Part shown: positions 1 to 9,337 of the stretch, one piece after another
How positions within the stretch are numbered: position 1 is the stretch's first letter
How the letters are laid out: every line of letters starts with the position of its first letter
Notes under the pieces: generated by a model
The model's input: the letters and a program-made list of their open reading frames with translations, nothing else
What the model was told of the DNA's origin: nothing
Database searches by the model: none
Translations under genes and position numbers: made by a program
Assembly: GCA_947632615.1 (NCBI GenBank)
Contig: CANRPW010000005.1
Coordinates: forward strand, 49,508 to 113,507
Direction of reading: 5' to 3'
Length of the DNA: 64,000 nt
DNA from: an uncultured Clostridia bacterium
Lineage (GTDB): Bacteria; Bacillota; Clostridia; Lachnospirales; CAG-274

Positions 1-1
1 G

Positions 2-646
2 GACATAATCTGTCTTGGCGTAAATTATATGGCACACGCCGAAGAATCAGCCAGATATAAAAAGGAGCTTTTTGACGGAAAGCGTGAATATGCCGTTTAT
101 TTTTCAAAAAGAGTGAACGAGGCTGTCCCCGACGGCGGAGTAATTCACCTCAACGACAAAATAACAAACAGTCTTGACTATGAGGCAGAGCTTGCCGTAA
201 TTTTAGGTAAGGATGCAAGAAATGTAAAGGCAGAGGATGCGGAAGACTACATTTTCGGCTACACCATACTAAACGACATAAGCGCAAGAGACATACAAAC
301 ACGCCATAAGCAGTGGTATATGGGAAAGAGCCTTGCAGACTTCTGCCCCATGGGCCCTTGGATAGTCACCAAAAACGAGCTTGGCAAAGCCCCGGTTCTT
401 AAAATTACCTCAAAGGTAAACGGAGAGCTAAGACAAAACAGCTCTACCGACCTTATTATATTTAAACCCGACTATGTAATAGAGGAGCTTTCAAGCTACA
501 CCACTCTTAAGGCAGGCACAATAATATCAATGGGCACTCCCTCGGGTGTAGGCATGGGCTTTACACCGCCAAAATTTTTAAAAAGCGGCGATGTGGTAGA
601 ATGTGAAATAGAAAAAATAGGCAAACTCAAAAATATAATTAAGTAA
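2..646 (+). CDS. Fumarylacetoacetate hydrolase (FAH) family protein, 5' end missing
   Basis: The reading frame is open from the first bases of the window, giving DIICLGVNYMAHAEES before and through the Met at 29. This matches the usual start of the FAH catalytic domain, so the true start lies upstream of the window. The visible part shows the family's acidic metal-binding pattern (DYEAELAV, then LNDISARD), a GPWIV block and the C-terminal GTPSGVG loop. Members hydrolyse or isomerise C-C bonds in acylpyruvates or related ring-cleavage products in the cytoplasm. The exact substrate cannot be told from sequence. The gene ends 14 bases before comEC on the same strand. Confidence 0.85.
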   Translation, partial: DIICLGVNYMAHAEESARYKKELFDGKREYAVYFSKRVNEAVPDGGVIHLNDKITNSLDYEAELAVILGKDARNVKAEDAEDYIFGYTILNDISARDIQTRHKQWYMGKSLADFCPMGPWIVTKNELGKAPVLKITSKVNGELRQNSSTDLIIFKPDYVIEELSSYTTLKAGTIISMGTPSGVGMGFTPPKFLKSGDVVECEIEKIGKLKNIIK

Positions 647-660
647 AACGGTGGTTTAAA

Positions 661-2940
661 ATGAAAAGACCTATGGTAATATTTTTGGCATTTCTCATAT
701 TCGGCATAATATGGGGCGGACTTAACTTAGACCCCGCTTGGTTTATAATAATATCCGCCTCAGCTCTTGCTGCGGGCATAATATTTTCCCTTTTCTTTAA
801 AATGAAGGGGCTTGTTTTGCTGTCTGTATTTTTCATTCTCGGCTTTGTGCTGTCTTATTATAAGACTCACCCAATGAATTACATATGCGACGGCATAGCC
901 GAGAGCAAAATAAACTGCACCTTTACAGGTGACGTAACGGACGTAAACCTTAAATACATAACAGTAAAAGCCGACGATTTTGGCGTATACGGCAAAACAG
1001 ACCGCAAAGTAAAAATAATATGCTATACAAATGAGAGCTTTTCCATAGGCGACACACTGCAAATACACGGCAGGCTCAACACCCTGTCGCCAAAATACAA
1101 TCCTTCCGACTTTGATGAAATGCAATACTACGGCTGCAAGGGCATACGCTATAAGGTGTTTGAGCCTAATATAAGCCTTATAAAACACAACAACACATTT
1201 TTCTATTATATGTATAAGCTCAGAAAAAGCATAGAAAACTCGTTAGACTCTATGTACAATGCCGAAAATGCAGGCATACTAAAAGCAATGCTTTTAGGCA
1301 ATAAGGAGTATCTCACAGACGATATAAAAACACTTTATAAAAACGCAGGTATTTACCATATACTTGCAATATCGGGCTTACACATATCTCTAATAGCCGC
1401 TGCTCTTATGCTGATTTTCAGAAAACGCAGCCAAAGCATAATTATAATATGCCTGCTGTTTGCCTATAGCTTATTTACAGGTCTTAGTCCTTCCGCCGTA
1501 AGAGCCGCCCTTATGATGAGCATACTTATAATAGGCAGACTTTTAGGTCGGCGCTATGACATATTGTCGTCAATATGCTTTTCGGCGTTTATACTGCTGA
1601 TTTTTAATCCTATGTATATTAGCGACTGCAGCTTTTTATACTCCTACGGCTCCGTAATAGGCATAGCCCTATTTGCCAAACCATTTAGTGATCTGTTTAA
1701 TAAAATACCCGGCAAATCACGTATAAAAACCTACATAGCGATATCTGTAGGCACAAGCCTTTCGGCAGTCATAATCACTAAAATAATGAATATGTGGTTT
1801 TTCTACTCATTTACGGTGTACGACTGCATAACAAATCTATTTGTGATACCAACAGTATTTATAGCAATATTCTGCGGCGTATTTTCCATTTTGTTCTACG
1901 CCTTAGGCATAAAGCTATATCTCATATTTACATTCGGTGCAAACCTCGTGCTTTCGTATTATAAATTGATAGCAAGCATAGTATTAAAAATACCCTTCGG
2001 CGTAATAACCACAGGCAAACCCACCTTCGCCTTTGCCGCACTTTACATAATGGCAATTATAGCCTTGGGTCTTGCACTTTACAATAAAAGAAAATCTGTT
2101 GCCCTGCTTTCACTTGCTCTGTTTTCCTTAGGCATAATATTAAACACACTGCCAAAGCTGTCAACAGAAATAGCCTATCTCTACGTAGGTCAAGGTGATG
2201 GCGTTATAGCAAGAGCAGGCGGAAAGATATTTGCCGTTGACGGCGGCGGAACCAAGGAAGAAATCGAAGAAGCCGATGAGGGCACATACACAATGCTTAC
2301 ATATCTTAACTACATAGGTGAAAACAAAATAGACTGTGCCTTTGTAAGCCACATAGACAACGATCACATGAAGGGCATATACGAGCTGATAGGTCAGACA
2401 GATATCGGTGAGATATATCTGCCCGCAGGCGACTACACCTCAGAGCTTTACACCGCATTTCTCGAAAAAGCAGAGAAATACAATGTCCCAATAACATACT
2501 TATCAAAAGGTGACAAAATAGAGTTTAACAAAAATATGTATCTTGAATGTCTCTCCCCTTCTGAAAATGCAGATGCAGAGAACGTAAACGACACAAGCAT
2601 GGTAATAAAATTCTTTGACGGAAACAACTCCTTCCTTTTCACAGGCGATATTTCCGCCGAAACAGAAAAAGGACTTTTAAATGAAGATCTGAAAGCCGAT
2701 GTACTCAAGGTAGCCCACCACGGTTCAAAATATTCATCATCAAAAGCCTTTCTCGCAGAGGTCTCTCCTTCGGTCGCCGTTATATCCTGCGGCAAAAATA
2801 ACGTCTACGGCTTCCCCTCTGAAGAAACCGTTAATAACCTTGACTCTTTCAACATCCCCTACTATGTCACCTCAGAAACGGGTGCCGTAATAGTAAAATC
2901 AGCCAACAACAAAATAAAAGTACAACATGTCATAAAATAA
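661..2940 (+). CDS. comEC: ComEC/Rec2-type DNA internalisation channel
   Basis: This 759-residue protein has the full three-part ComEC plan. An N-terminal membrane segment is followed by a small soluble DUF4131-like region (about residues 80-170). A polytopic Competence domain covers about 180-500, including the IYHILAISGLHISL signature. A C-terminal metallo-beta-lactamase-like domain has VGQGDG, SHIDNDHMKG and VAHHGSKYS. ComEC forms the inner-membrane channel for single-stranded DNA in natural transformation, and the C-terminal domain is thought to degrade the other strand. No other competence genes are in the window. The start has only a weak GGTGG upstream. The gene appears intact. Confidence 0.93.
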   Translation: MKRPMVIFLAFLIFGIIWGGLNLDPAWFIIISASALAAGIIFSLFFKMKGLVLLSVFFILGFVLSYYKTHPMNYICDGIAESKINCTFTGDVTDVNLKYITVKADDFGVYGKTDRKVKIICYTNESFSIGDTLQIHGRLNTLSPKYNPSDFDEMQYYGCKGIRYKVFEPNISLIKHNNTFFYYMYKLRKSIENSLDSMYNAENAGILKAMLLGNKEYLTDDIKTLYKNAGIYHILAISGLHISLIAAALMLIFRKRSQSIIIICLLFAYSLFTGLSPSAVRAALMMSILIIGRLLGRRYDILSSICFSAFILLIFNPMYISDCSFLYSYGSVIGIALFAKPFSDLFNKIPGKSRIKTYIAISVGTSLSAVIITKIMNMWFFYSFTVYDCITNLFVIPTVFIAIFCGVFSILFYALGIKLYLIFTFGANLVLSYYKLIASIVLKIPFGVITTGKPTFAFAALYIMAIIALGLALYNKRKSVALLSLALFSLGIILNTLPKLSTEIAYLYVGQGDGVIARAGGKIFAVDGGGTKEEIEEADEGTYTMLTYLNYIGENKIDCAFVSHIDNDHMKGIYELIGQTDIGEIYLPAGDYTSELYTAFLEKAEKYNVPITYLSKGDKIEFNKNMYLECLSPSENADAENVNDTSMVIKFFDGNNSFLFTGDISAETEKGLLNEDLKADVLKVAHHGSKYSSSKAFLAEVSPSVAVISCGKNNVYGFPSEETVNNLDSFNIPYYVTSETGAVIVKSANNKIKVQHVIK

Positions 2941-2950
2941 AAACCAAACC

Positions 2951-3110
2951 GACCAACCAGCAAGGGGCGAGGCGCGCGGGGAGCAAGCGAGGCAGAGCAA
3001 AGGGCGGCGTATGCCGCCCTTTGCTCTGCCTCGCTTGCTCCCCGCGCGCCTCGCCCCTGCGGCGTCGCCCAAAATAATCGATTTTCAATCGATTTTTTGG
3101 GCGTGCGCAA
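2951..3110. repeat. GC-rich double-hairpin element R1
   Basis: The whole gap between the convergent comEC and E1-like genes is palindromic. Hairpin B has a perfect 46-bp stem (2963-3008 with 3013-3058) around a GTAT loop. Hairpin A (3066-3082 with 3088-3103) is a roughly 16-bp stem with one bulged base. The left edge carries ACCGACCAACC and the right edge GTGCGCAA, the reverse complement of the TTGCGCAC motif seen in other units. It could block transcription from both sides, but there is no classic U-tract terminator. Confidence 0.85.
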
Positions 3111-3111
3111 A

Positions 3112-3861
3112 TTATTTTTCGCTGCAAACCTTGCATCCGCTAACGGAATTAGGTAACCTGACCGTCCTGAAGGTCTGCTTTAAGCCATCATAAGTAAGCA
3201 GTCTGCCTGTAAGAAGCTCCCCTATTCCGGCAATATACTTTATAGCCTCCATAGCCTGAAGACAACCAATAACCCCCGGGGCAGCCCCAATAACACCAAT
3301 GGGCTTAGGCTCGCCCTCTTCTTCGGGTACATCTCCGAAAATACATCTATAGCAAGGTCCTTCACCGGGCACATAGGTCATAAGCTGACCCTTAAAGCCC
3401 AATATGCCGCCATGACAAAAAGCCTTGCCGCCTCTTACACAGCCATCATTGATCATAAACTTAGATGAAAAATTGTCGGTAGCATCAATTACAAAATCAT
3501 AGCCTGCTATAAGCTCGCCTATATTATTTTCATCAACTGTCATTTCGTATATATCCACCTGCACATCGGGATTAAATTCATTCAGCTTCTCCTTTGCAGA
3601 AACCACCTTATGCTTGTCTATATCCCTTGTCATATGGAGGATCTGCCTGTTAAGGTTGGTAAGCTCGACCTTGTCACGGTCGACAATGCCTATTCTGCCG
3701 ACCCCCGCAGCGGCAAGATAATATGCCGCAGGAGAACCCAACCCCCCTGCGCCTATTATAAGCACACTGCCTGCAAGAAGGCGCTTCTGTCCTTCCTCGC
3801 CTAATTCATCAAGTATAATTTGTCTTGTATATCTTTTTTTCTGAATATCGCTAAGTTCCAT
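3112..3861 (-). CDS. ThiF/MoeB/HesA-family E1-like adenylyltransferase
   Basis: This 249-residue cytoplasmic protein has the MoeB/ThiF fold: the ATP-binding GAGGLGSP loop near residue 37, the DRDKVELTNLNRQ block, DATDNFSSK, and two CxxC pairs near the C terminus (CYRC and CKVC) expected to bind zinc. Family members adenylate the C-terminal Gly-Gly of a sulfur-carrier protein such as MoaD or ThiS. No carrier-protein, thiamine or molybdopterin gene lies nearby, so the partner and pathway are unknown. It is followed at 3882 by the CoA-transferase gene on the same strand, with a 20-base gap that may allow co-transcription. Confidence 0.85.
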   Translation of the reverse strand: MELSDIQKKRYTRQIILDELGEEGQKRLLAGSVLIIGAGGLGSPAAYYLAAAGVGRIGIVDRDKVELTNLNRQILHMTRDIDKHKVVSAKEKLNEFNPDVQVDIYEMTVDENNIGELIAGYDFVIDATDNFSSKFMINDGCVRGGKAFCHGGILGFKGQLMTYVPGEGPCYRCIFGDVPEEEGEPKPIGVIGAAPGVIGCLQAMEAIKYIAGIGELLTGRLLTYDGLKQTFRTVRLPNSVSGCKVCSEK

Positions 3862-3881
3862 AACAGCCTCCCAAAAATGTA

Positions 3882-5219
3882 TTATCTTTTATTGCTGTTT
3901 TTCCATATCTTCATGCTCTCGGCCTCTTTTATAAGCTCGCTTCTAAAGTCAGGGTGAGCTATTGAAATAAGGGCTTCGGCTCTTTCCCACGTTGTTTTGC
4001 CCTTAAGACAAACCTTGCCGTATTCTGTGACAACATATTGAGTGTTGGCTCTTGTGTCGGTGACTATGCTTCCTTCGGTGAGAGTAGGTCTGATTCTGCT
4101 CTTAAGCTCTCCCGTTTTGGTTTTAAATGTGGAGGAAAGGCAAATAAAGCTCTTGCCGCCCTTTGAAAGATAAGCTCCCAAAACAAAGTCAAGCTGTCCG
4201 CCTGCGCCGCTTATGTGCTTTGTGCCAGAAGATTCTGCACTTATCTGCCCAAAAAGGTCTACATCCACAGCATTATTTATGGATATAAAATTGTCAAGCG
4301 CCGACACTGTTCTTATATCATTTGTATAATCAACAGGCGCACTCATACATTCGGGATTATTGTTTAAATAGTCATAAAGCTTCTGTGTACCTGCACCGAA
4401 TGCATAAACCTGTCTGCCCTTGTCTATATTCTTCTTTGCTCCCGTTATTTTGCCTGCCTTTGCAATATCCACAAAGGCATCAACGTACATCTCGGTATGC
4501 ACACCTAAGTCTTTGAGGTCTGACTCTGCTATCATAGAGCCGACAGCATTGGGCATGCCACCTATACCAAGCTGCAAGCAAGCGCCGTTTGGTATTTCTT
4601 CAACTATAAGCTTAGCAACTGTCCTGTCCACCTCTGTAGGCGCAGCGCCGCCGCCCATAATGCCTATAGCGGGGTCATCGCCCTCGACTATCATATCAAC
4701 ATCCTTAATATGAATACCCTCCTCAAAGCCGCCAAGACATCTTGGCATATTTTTATTTACTTCAACAATAACCACCTTGCTCTTTTCGCAAGCCGCTGCA
4801 AGGTGTGAAGCATTAGGACCAAAGTTGAAAAAGCCATGCTCGTCCATAGGTGTCACCTGTATCATACAAACATCATTTTCAACACTGTCTCTGTAATATC
4901 TGGGCAGCTCCGAATAGCGTATAGGCGCATAATAGCCAATACCCTCATTTATGAGCCTTCTGCCTATACCGCTCATGTGCCATGAATTCCACGAAAAATG
5001 CTCGGGCGCATTTTCTACATCAGCAAAGGCAGGTCTCCAAAGAAGTATGCCGCCTCTTATTTTAACATCATAAAGCTCGGGGGCTCTTGCAGCGAGGGCT
5101 TTATCTAACTTTACAGGTGTGCCCGTCGTCCAGCCGTAGTCTACCCAATCTCCGCTTTTAACTACTTTTACAGCCTCTTCGGCAGTTGTAAGCTTTGCAT
5201 TGTACATCTCTTTAAACAT
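3882..5219 (-). CDS. but: Butyryl-CoA:acetate CoA-transferase-like protein
   Basis: This is a 445-residue acetyl-CoA hydrolase/transferase-family enzyme. It contains WNSWHMSG near residue 77, a Gly-rich [13 protein letters not shown] segment, [14 protein letters not shown], and [16 protein letters not shown] near 241-256. The family's catalytic glutamate is expected in the HTEM block. WNSWHMSG and AFVDIAKAG are hallmark blocks of gut butyrate-producer But enzymes, which move CoA from butyryl-CoA to acetate as the last step of butyrate formation. 4-hydroxybutyrate CoA-transferase is the main alternative. An upstream extension of the open frame runs into a hairpin repeat. I chose the ATG at 5219 because GGAGG precedes it. 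Confidence 0.82.
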   Translation of the reverse strand: MFKEMYNAKLTTAEEAVKVVKSGDWVDYGWTTGTPVKLDKALAARAPELYDVKIRGGILLWRPAFADVENAPEHFSWNSWHMSGIGRRLINEGIGYYAPIRYSELPRYYRDSVENDVCMIQVTPMDEHGFFNFGPNASHLAAACEKSKVVIVEVNKNMPRCLGGFEEGIHIKDVDMIVEGDDPAIGIMGGGAAPTEVDRTVAKLIVEEIPNGACLQLGIGGMPNAVGSMIAESDLKDLGVHTEMYVDAFVDIAKAGKITGAKKNIDKGRQVYAFGAGTQKLYDYLNNNPECMSAPVDYTNDIRTVSALDNFISINNAVDVDLFGQISAESSGTKHISGAGGQLDFVLGAYLSKGGKSFICLSSTFKTKTGELKSRIRPTLTEGSIVTDTRANTQYVVTEYGKVCLKGKTTWERAEALISIAHPDFRSELIKEAESMKIWKNSNKR

Positions 5220-5250
5220 AATTAATACCTCCGTATATGTAAATATATCT

Positions 5251-5413
5251 CGCCCCACCCCAAGCTCCGCCGTAAAGGCGGAGTCTTGGGGTGGGGCCGC
5301 GGGGCAGGGGCGGAGAACGGCAGGAGGAAAGAAGCCAAGAAAGCCCAAGGGCTTCCTTGGCTTCTTTCCTCCTGCCGTTCTCCGCCCCTGCCCCGCTGCC
5401 GCAGTTTGGTCAG
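5251..5413. repeat. GC-rich double-hairpin element R2
   Basis: Hairpin A pairs 5253-5271 with 5277-5296, with one bulged T. Hairpin B pairs 5301-5346 with 5349-5394, which is 46 bp with a single mismatch and a two-base turn. The right edge (TTTGGTCAGC, reverse complement GCTGACCAAA) resembles the ACCGACCA terminal motif of sibling elements and is followed inward by CTGCGG on the same strand. It lies between the Lon-like gene and the CoA-transferase gene, both on the minus strand, so it may separate the two transcripts or protect RNA ends. Confidence 0.83.
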
Positions 5414-5422
5414 CTCTGTCTT

Positions 5423-7768
5423 TTATTTTTCGGCATTTTCAGAATACCTTTTCAGCCGCTTATATACCCGTGAGTGTATCTCATCCGCAGGGCATCCCAT
5501 AAGAATTTCTATGGCTTCATCTATAGTTTCAACGGCGTATATTTTAAACCTGCCTTCTCTTACACCCTCGGCAACTTCATCCTTTACCACAAGCTCCTTT
5601 ATATTCTGCTTTGGTATTATAACTCCCTGAGTGCCGCTTAAACCTCTTTTTTTACAGACGTGATAAAAACCTTCTGTTTTATATGTGACTCCGCCTATAG
5701 GCTGTATTTCGCCAAATTGGTTCATACTGCCCGTTATGGCAATATCCTGCCTTATGGGAGTATCGGAAAGTCCCGAGAGTATAGCTATTACCTCAGCCGC
5801 CGAAGCGGAATCGCCGTCTATGCCGCCGTAATTCTGCTCAAAACATATCCTCGCGGAAAACGAAAGAGGGAATTTCTTGGCATATTTGCTGCCTAAATAT
5901 CCGCAAATAACATTTATGCCCTTTGTATGGATGTTCCCCGAAAGTCGGCTTTCCTTCTCTATATTCACAACTCCTGCCTCTCCCATATATGTGGTGGCAG
6001 TGATACGCGAAGGTCTGCCAAATGCAGCTCCGTAGGCCTCCATAACGGAAAGTCCGTTTATCTGCCCTACTTTTGCCCCTTGGGTGTCTATAAGCATATC
6101 CCCTTCTTCATACATTTCATCAAGCTTATTTTCATAAAATGAAACTCTCTCCCAAATCTTGCCTATGGCCTTTTTTATATGGCTCTTATCCACTGCTTTT
6201 GCTCCGTCAAGCTCCGCCCAGCCGTCGGCTTCGATCAATACATCGTTAATTTTGGAGAAAACTCCCGTGAGTCTGTCTTTTCTGCCGGCTATTCTTTTTG
6301 AATATTTGATTATTTCAGCCGCCGCTGCTGCCGTAAATTCTCTTGTGTTGTTTTTACCCGGGAAGTCCTTTATATATCCCATCAGCCTGCCTATGTTTTC
6401 ATCACTGCTTTTCATTTCGTAGTCAAAAAAGGCAGTTATTTTAAACAGCTTATCAACGTCATCGTCATAGGCTCTTATAAGCTCGTAATAATAGTCTGTG
6501 CACACAAGGGCTATTTTAGCACTGAATTTGACCGGTTCAGGCTTTAGGGTGGTTATGGATATGCCAGAAAACTGGAAATCCTTTAAAGACTCTATCTCGA
6601 TTTCACCTGTTTTCAAGACTTTTTTAAGTGTTTCCCACACAAAAGGCGCTGTAAGCACATCATAAAGCTGAAGTATGAGTATGCCCCCGTTTGCCTTATG
6701 AAAAAGCCCCGGTATTATTTTGGTAAAATCTGTGGTATAATTGCCAAATTCGTTGTCAAACTCTACCTCGCCCACAAGCCCCGAATAGGTTGGGCTATAG
6801 CTGCATATTACCGGCACGCCCTTGGTTTTGGAATTATCAATAAAAAGATTTACCTCATATTTTCTGAGGGCTTCGCCATTGTTCTTTTTATATGCCCAAG
6901 GCATAACCGCCGTCATAAAATCCTCGCCTTCGTCGTTTTCACTTTCTGAAAAAACGTCTAAATTTGAGAGTATGTCTTCCTTAAGACACATTATATATTC
7001 CGCCGCTTTTATATTGTCGCAATATTTTTCCTGTAGGGGCGAAAAAAAGCGTCCTATGGTAAAAAGTCCTACATTGTAGTCGATCTCATAAATTTCCTGC
7101 TTTATATTGTTTTCTGCATCTCTTATGTCTTTTATATACTCGTCAGCCGACTCCATTATAAGCTCTGTTTTTTTGTTGAAATCATCTCTTTCCTCATTGC
7201 TGAGACCTTCGTATTCCTCATCGGTGAGTATCTTGCCGTCCACTATGGGCTTGAATGTAAGTCCTCCGCTTTCGTTTTTTACAGAAAAGCCCTGCTCTCT
7301 GGCTCTGTCGCTTATGCCTTTTATAGCCTCGTCCCTTTTATTCTGCATTTCCTTAAGCAGAACTTCCTTCTCGCTTTCATACTGATCGGTATTATACGCC
7401 TTAGGCAGCTCTACGGTAAGGGTGTGTATAAGCTCTGCTATCTCATTTTTAAACACAGCCCCCTGCCCCGCGGGAAACCTTAAAAGCATGGGCTGTTTGG
7501 GATTTTTAAAATTGTAAACATAGCAAAGATCATCGGGAGTCCGCTTATTTTCGCCTATCTCCTTAGCAAGGCTCTCGGTAAAATAGGTCTTGCCGCTGCC
7601 GGGGCTGCCCACTACAAATATATTATATCCGGGCTTATTTATACCCAGTCCGAATTTTATCGCCTCAACGGCTCTTTCCTGCCCTATGGCAGAAGTCTCG
7701 CCGCCGCTTTCCTGCTCTTTTGGCTCTATATCGTATAAAAGATCTTCATATTTTAGTTCTCTGACCAT
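5423..7768 (-). CDS. Lon-like ATP-dependent serine protease (S16, AAA)
   Basis: This 781-residue protein has an N-terminal AAA module with Walker A GSPGSGKT near residue 54, a long helical middle region, and a C-terminal Lon proteolytic domain. GDSASAAE puts the catalytic serine near residue 654 and the partner lysine near 697 (GGVTYKTEG), a 43-residue spacing as in Lon. The arrangement matches the LonB/LonC-like clade common in Clostridia, not classical LonA, which has an N-terminal substrate domain. It probably degrades unfolded or regulatory proteins in the cytoplasm. It is the last gene of the minus-strand group beginning at the MBOAT gene, 6 bases after tsaB-rimI. Confidence 0.88.
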   Translation of the reverse strand: MVRELKYEDLLYDIEPKEQESGGETSAIGQERAVEAIKFGLGINKPGYNIFVVGSPGSGKTYFTESLAKEIGENKRTPDDLCYVYNFKNPKQPMLLRFPAGQGAVFKNEIAELIHTLTVELPKAYNTDQYESEKEVLLKEMQNKRDEAIKGISDRAREQGFSVKNESGGLTFKPIVDGKILTDEEYEGLSNEERDDFNKKTELIMESADEYIKDIRDAENNIKQEIYEIDYNVGLFTIGRFFSPLQEKYCDNIKAAEYIMCLKEDILSNLDVFSESENDEGEDFMTAVMPWAYKKNNGEALRKYEVNLFIDNSKTKGVPVICSYSPTYSGLVGEVEFDNEFGNYTTDFTKIIPGLFHKANGGILILQLYDVLTAPFVWETLKKVLKTGEIEIESLKDFQFSGISITTLKPEPVKFSAKIALVCTDYYYELIRAYDDDVDKLFKITAFFDYEMKSSDENIGRLMGYIKDFPGKNNTREFTAAAAAEIIKYSKRIAGRKDRLTGVFSKINDVLIEADGWAELDGAKAVDKSHIKKAIGKIWERVSFYENKLDEMYEEGDMLIDTQGAKVGQINGLSVMEAYGAAFGRPSRITATTYMGEAGVVNIEKESRLSGNIHTKGINVICGYLGSKYAKKFPLSFSARICFEQNYGGIDGDSASAAEVIAILSGLSDTPIRQDIAITGSMNQFGEIQPIGGVTYKTEGFYHVCKKRGLSGTQGVIIPKQNIKELVVKDEVAEGVREGRFKIYAVETIDEAIEILMGCPADEIHSRVYKRLKRYSENAEK

Positions 7769-7774
7769 AGGTTT

Positions 7775-8914
7775 TCACCCCTCAACCAACAATTTTTTCC
7801 ACATAATAAGGGCATTTTCGTGAGTATCCTCGTAATATCCCTTGCGCACTCCCTCTGTTTCAAAGCCATATTTTTCATAAAGCCCTATTGCTTTTTCGTT
7901 AGACTCTCTCACCTCAAGGGTAAGCCCTATCATTTCCTTACTGTTTGCAAGATTTATCATTTCTTCCATAAGTCTGCCGCCATAGCCCTTGCCCTGATGA
8001 TCGGGAGATATGGCTATGTTTGTAATATGCCCTTCATTTATAACGTGCCACAAACCTGCATAGCCTATTATCTCGCCCTCAAGCTCGCATATAATATGGT
8101 ATGAAAGCTTATTATTGTAGTCTTCTTCTATCATCTGGGGACTCCAAGGCGATGAAAAGCACTTTTGTTCTATTTCTGCCATAGCCTCTATATCGTCTTT
8201 TGTCATCTCGCGGAAGCTAAGCTCTTTGATCCTTGCTTCGCGCTCTCTTTCCGCCTGAGGCTTTCTGAGATATATAAGCTCTGCCTCGTCACCCTTTACA
8301 AGCCTGCCCTCTTTTGCAGCCTTTATAGCAAGCCCGCCTAGGCATGAAGCCCTTTGAAGCCTTGAAGATATGGGAGATATCTCAAAGCCCGCTTCTTCTA
8401 TCTTCTCTCTGTATACCTCTACACCGTCACCAAAAAATACGGCATCATCGGATATTTCGCCAACCTGTGTTAAGACATCTTCTATGGGCAGACAGCCATA
8501 GTCACAAAACCTCTCAACAGAGCTGCCGTCTGAAGAATATATACTGTAATACACCCTGTCACGCCTTGCATCCATAACGGGCACAATGAGCTTATTTGAC
8601 AGAAGTCCGTTATAAGCAATGGCATCAAGTGTAGGTATTTGTGCCACCGGCTTGTCAAGCGCCTTTGCAAGCCCTTTTACACATGCCATACCTATGCGCA
8701 GCCCTGTAAATGAACCGGGTCCGTTTGTAATGGCAATAATGTCTATGTCCTTCTTATCAAAATTTATCATTTTAAATAAGTTATCAACAAGGGGCATAAG
8801 TGTCTGAGAATGAGTCATTTTGCAGTTTAAAAAATACTCTCCCAAAACCTTGTCCTCATTTACAAGAGCCACGCTTGCTGCAAGTCCGCTGGAATCAAGC
8901 ACCAAAACATTCAT
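7775..8914 (-). CDS. tsaB-rimI: TsaB-RimI fusion: t6A synthesis factor and ribosomal-protein N-acetyltransferase
   Basis: The single 379-residue frame joins two proteins usually encoded separately. Residues 1 to about 225 are TsaB: an ASKHA fold starting MNVLVLDSSG, with the NGPGSFTGLRIG block. Residues about 230-379 are a GNAT acetyltransferase of the RimI type, with the acetyl-CoA loop DHQGKGYGGRL and the LEVRESNEKAIGLYEKYGF block. TsaB works with TsaD and TsaE to make N6-threonylcarbamoyladenosine at tRNA position 37. RimI acetylates the N terminus of ribosomal protein S18. It follows tsaE directly and precedes the Lon-like gene. There is no frameshift or internal stop at the junction. Confidence 0.93.
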   Translation of the reverse strand: MNVLVLDSSGLAASVALVNEDKVLGEYFLNCKMTHSQTLMPLVDNLFKMINFDKKDIDIIAITNGPGSFTGLRIGMACVKGLAKALDKPVAQIPTLDAIAYNGLLSNKLIVPVMDARRDRVYYSIYSSDGSSVERFCDYGCLPIEDVLTQVGEISDDAVFFGDGVEVYREKIEEAGFEISPISSRLQRASCLGGLAIKAAKEGRLVKGDEAELIYLRKPQAEREREARIKELSFREMTKDDIEAMAEIEQKCFSSPWSPQMIEEDYNNKLSYHIICELEGEIIGYAGLWHVINEGHITNIAISPDHQGKGYGGRLMEEMINLANSKEMIGLTLEVRESNEKAIGLYEKYGFETEGVRKGYYEDTHENALIMWKKLLVEG

Positions 8915-9337
8915 TTATCTCACCTCTATCCTTCTGTAGTCCTCTCCCTTTTCTATATCCTTAAATATTTCAATCCATACTGCGTTTTCGGGTATAGCCT
9001 CTCTTACAAGCTCCGCCCATTCTATTATGCACACGCCGTCGGAGAAGAAATATTCGTCTGCCCCTATGGCATAAAGGTCATCCTCTCCCTCAAGCCTGTA
9101 AACATCAAAATGATAAAGAGGCAGCCTGCCCTCATATTCGTTTACTATTGTAAAGGTGGGGCTTGTAATAACATCCTCAACGCCAAGCCCTTTGGCAATG
9201 CCCTTTGAAAGATAGGTTTTTCCCACTCCAAGCTCGCCGCTGATGCAATATATATCGCCCTTTTTGGCATTTTTGCCTATTTCCTCGCCTATTCGTCCCG
9301 TTTCCTCGGGGCTGAGGCTTTCTATTATTTTTTTCAT
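8915..9337 (-). CDS. tsaE: tRNA threonylcarbamoyladenosine synthesis ATPase TsaE
   Basis: This 140-residue protein has the P-loop GELGVGKT near residue 38, the TSPTFTIVNEY block, YHFDVYRL and the IIEWAE motif, the full TsaE signature. It supplies the ATPase step of the t6A37 tRNA modification complex with TsaB and TsaD. Its ATG overlaps the TGA of the upstream SGNH-like gene, and its stop abuts the tsaB-rimI start, so translation is probably coupled. tsaD is not in the window. Confidence 0.95.
   Translation of the reverse strand: MKKIIESLSPEETGRIGEEIGKNAKKGDIYCISGELGVGKTYLSKGIAKGLGVEDVITSPTFTIVNEYEGRLPLYHFDVYRLEGEDDLYAIGADEYFFSDGVCIIEWAELVREAIPENAVWIEIFKDIEKGEDYRRIEVR

Noticed and set aside
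2862..3136. Open frames around R1
   Set aside because: They read through the palindrome and the ends of flanking genes and share no family features.
5220..5348. N-terminal extension of the CoA-transferase into the hairpin repeat
   Set aside because: The extra residues come from palindromic repeat DNA and do not match the family. The ATG at 5219 has a proper GGAGG and the normal family start.
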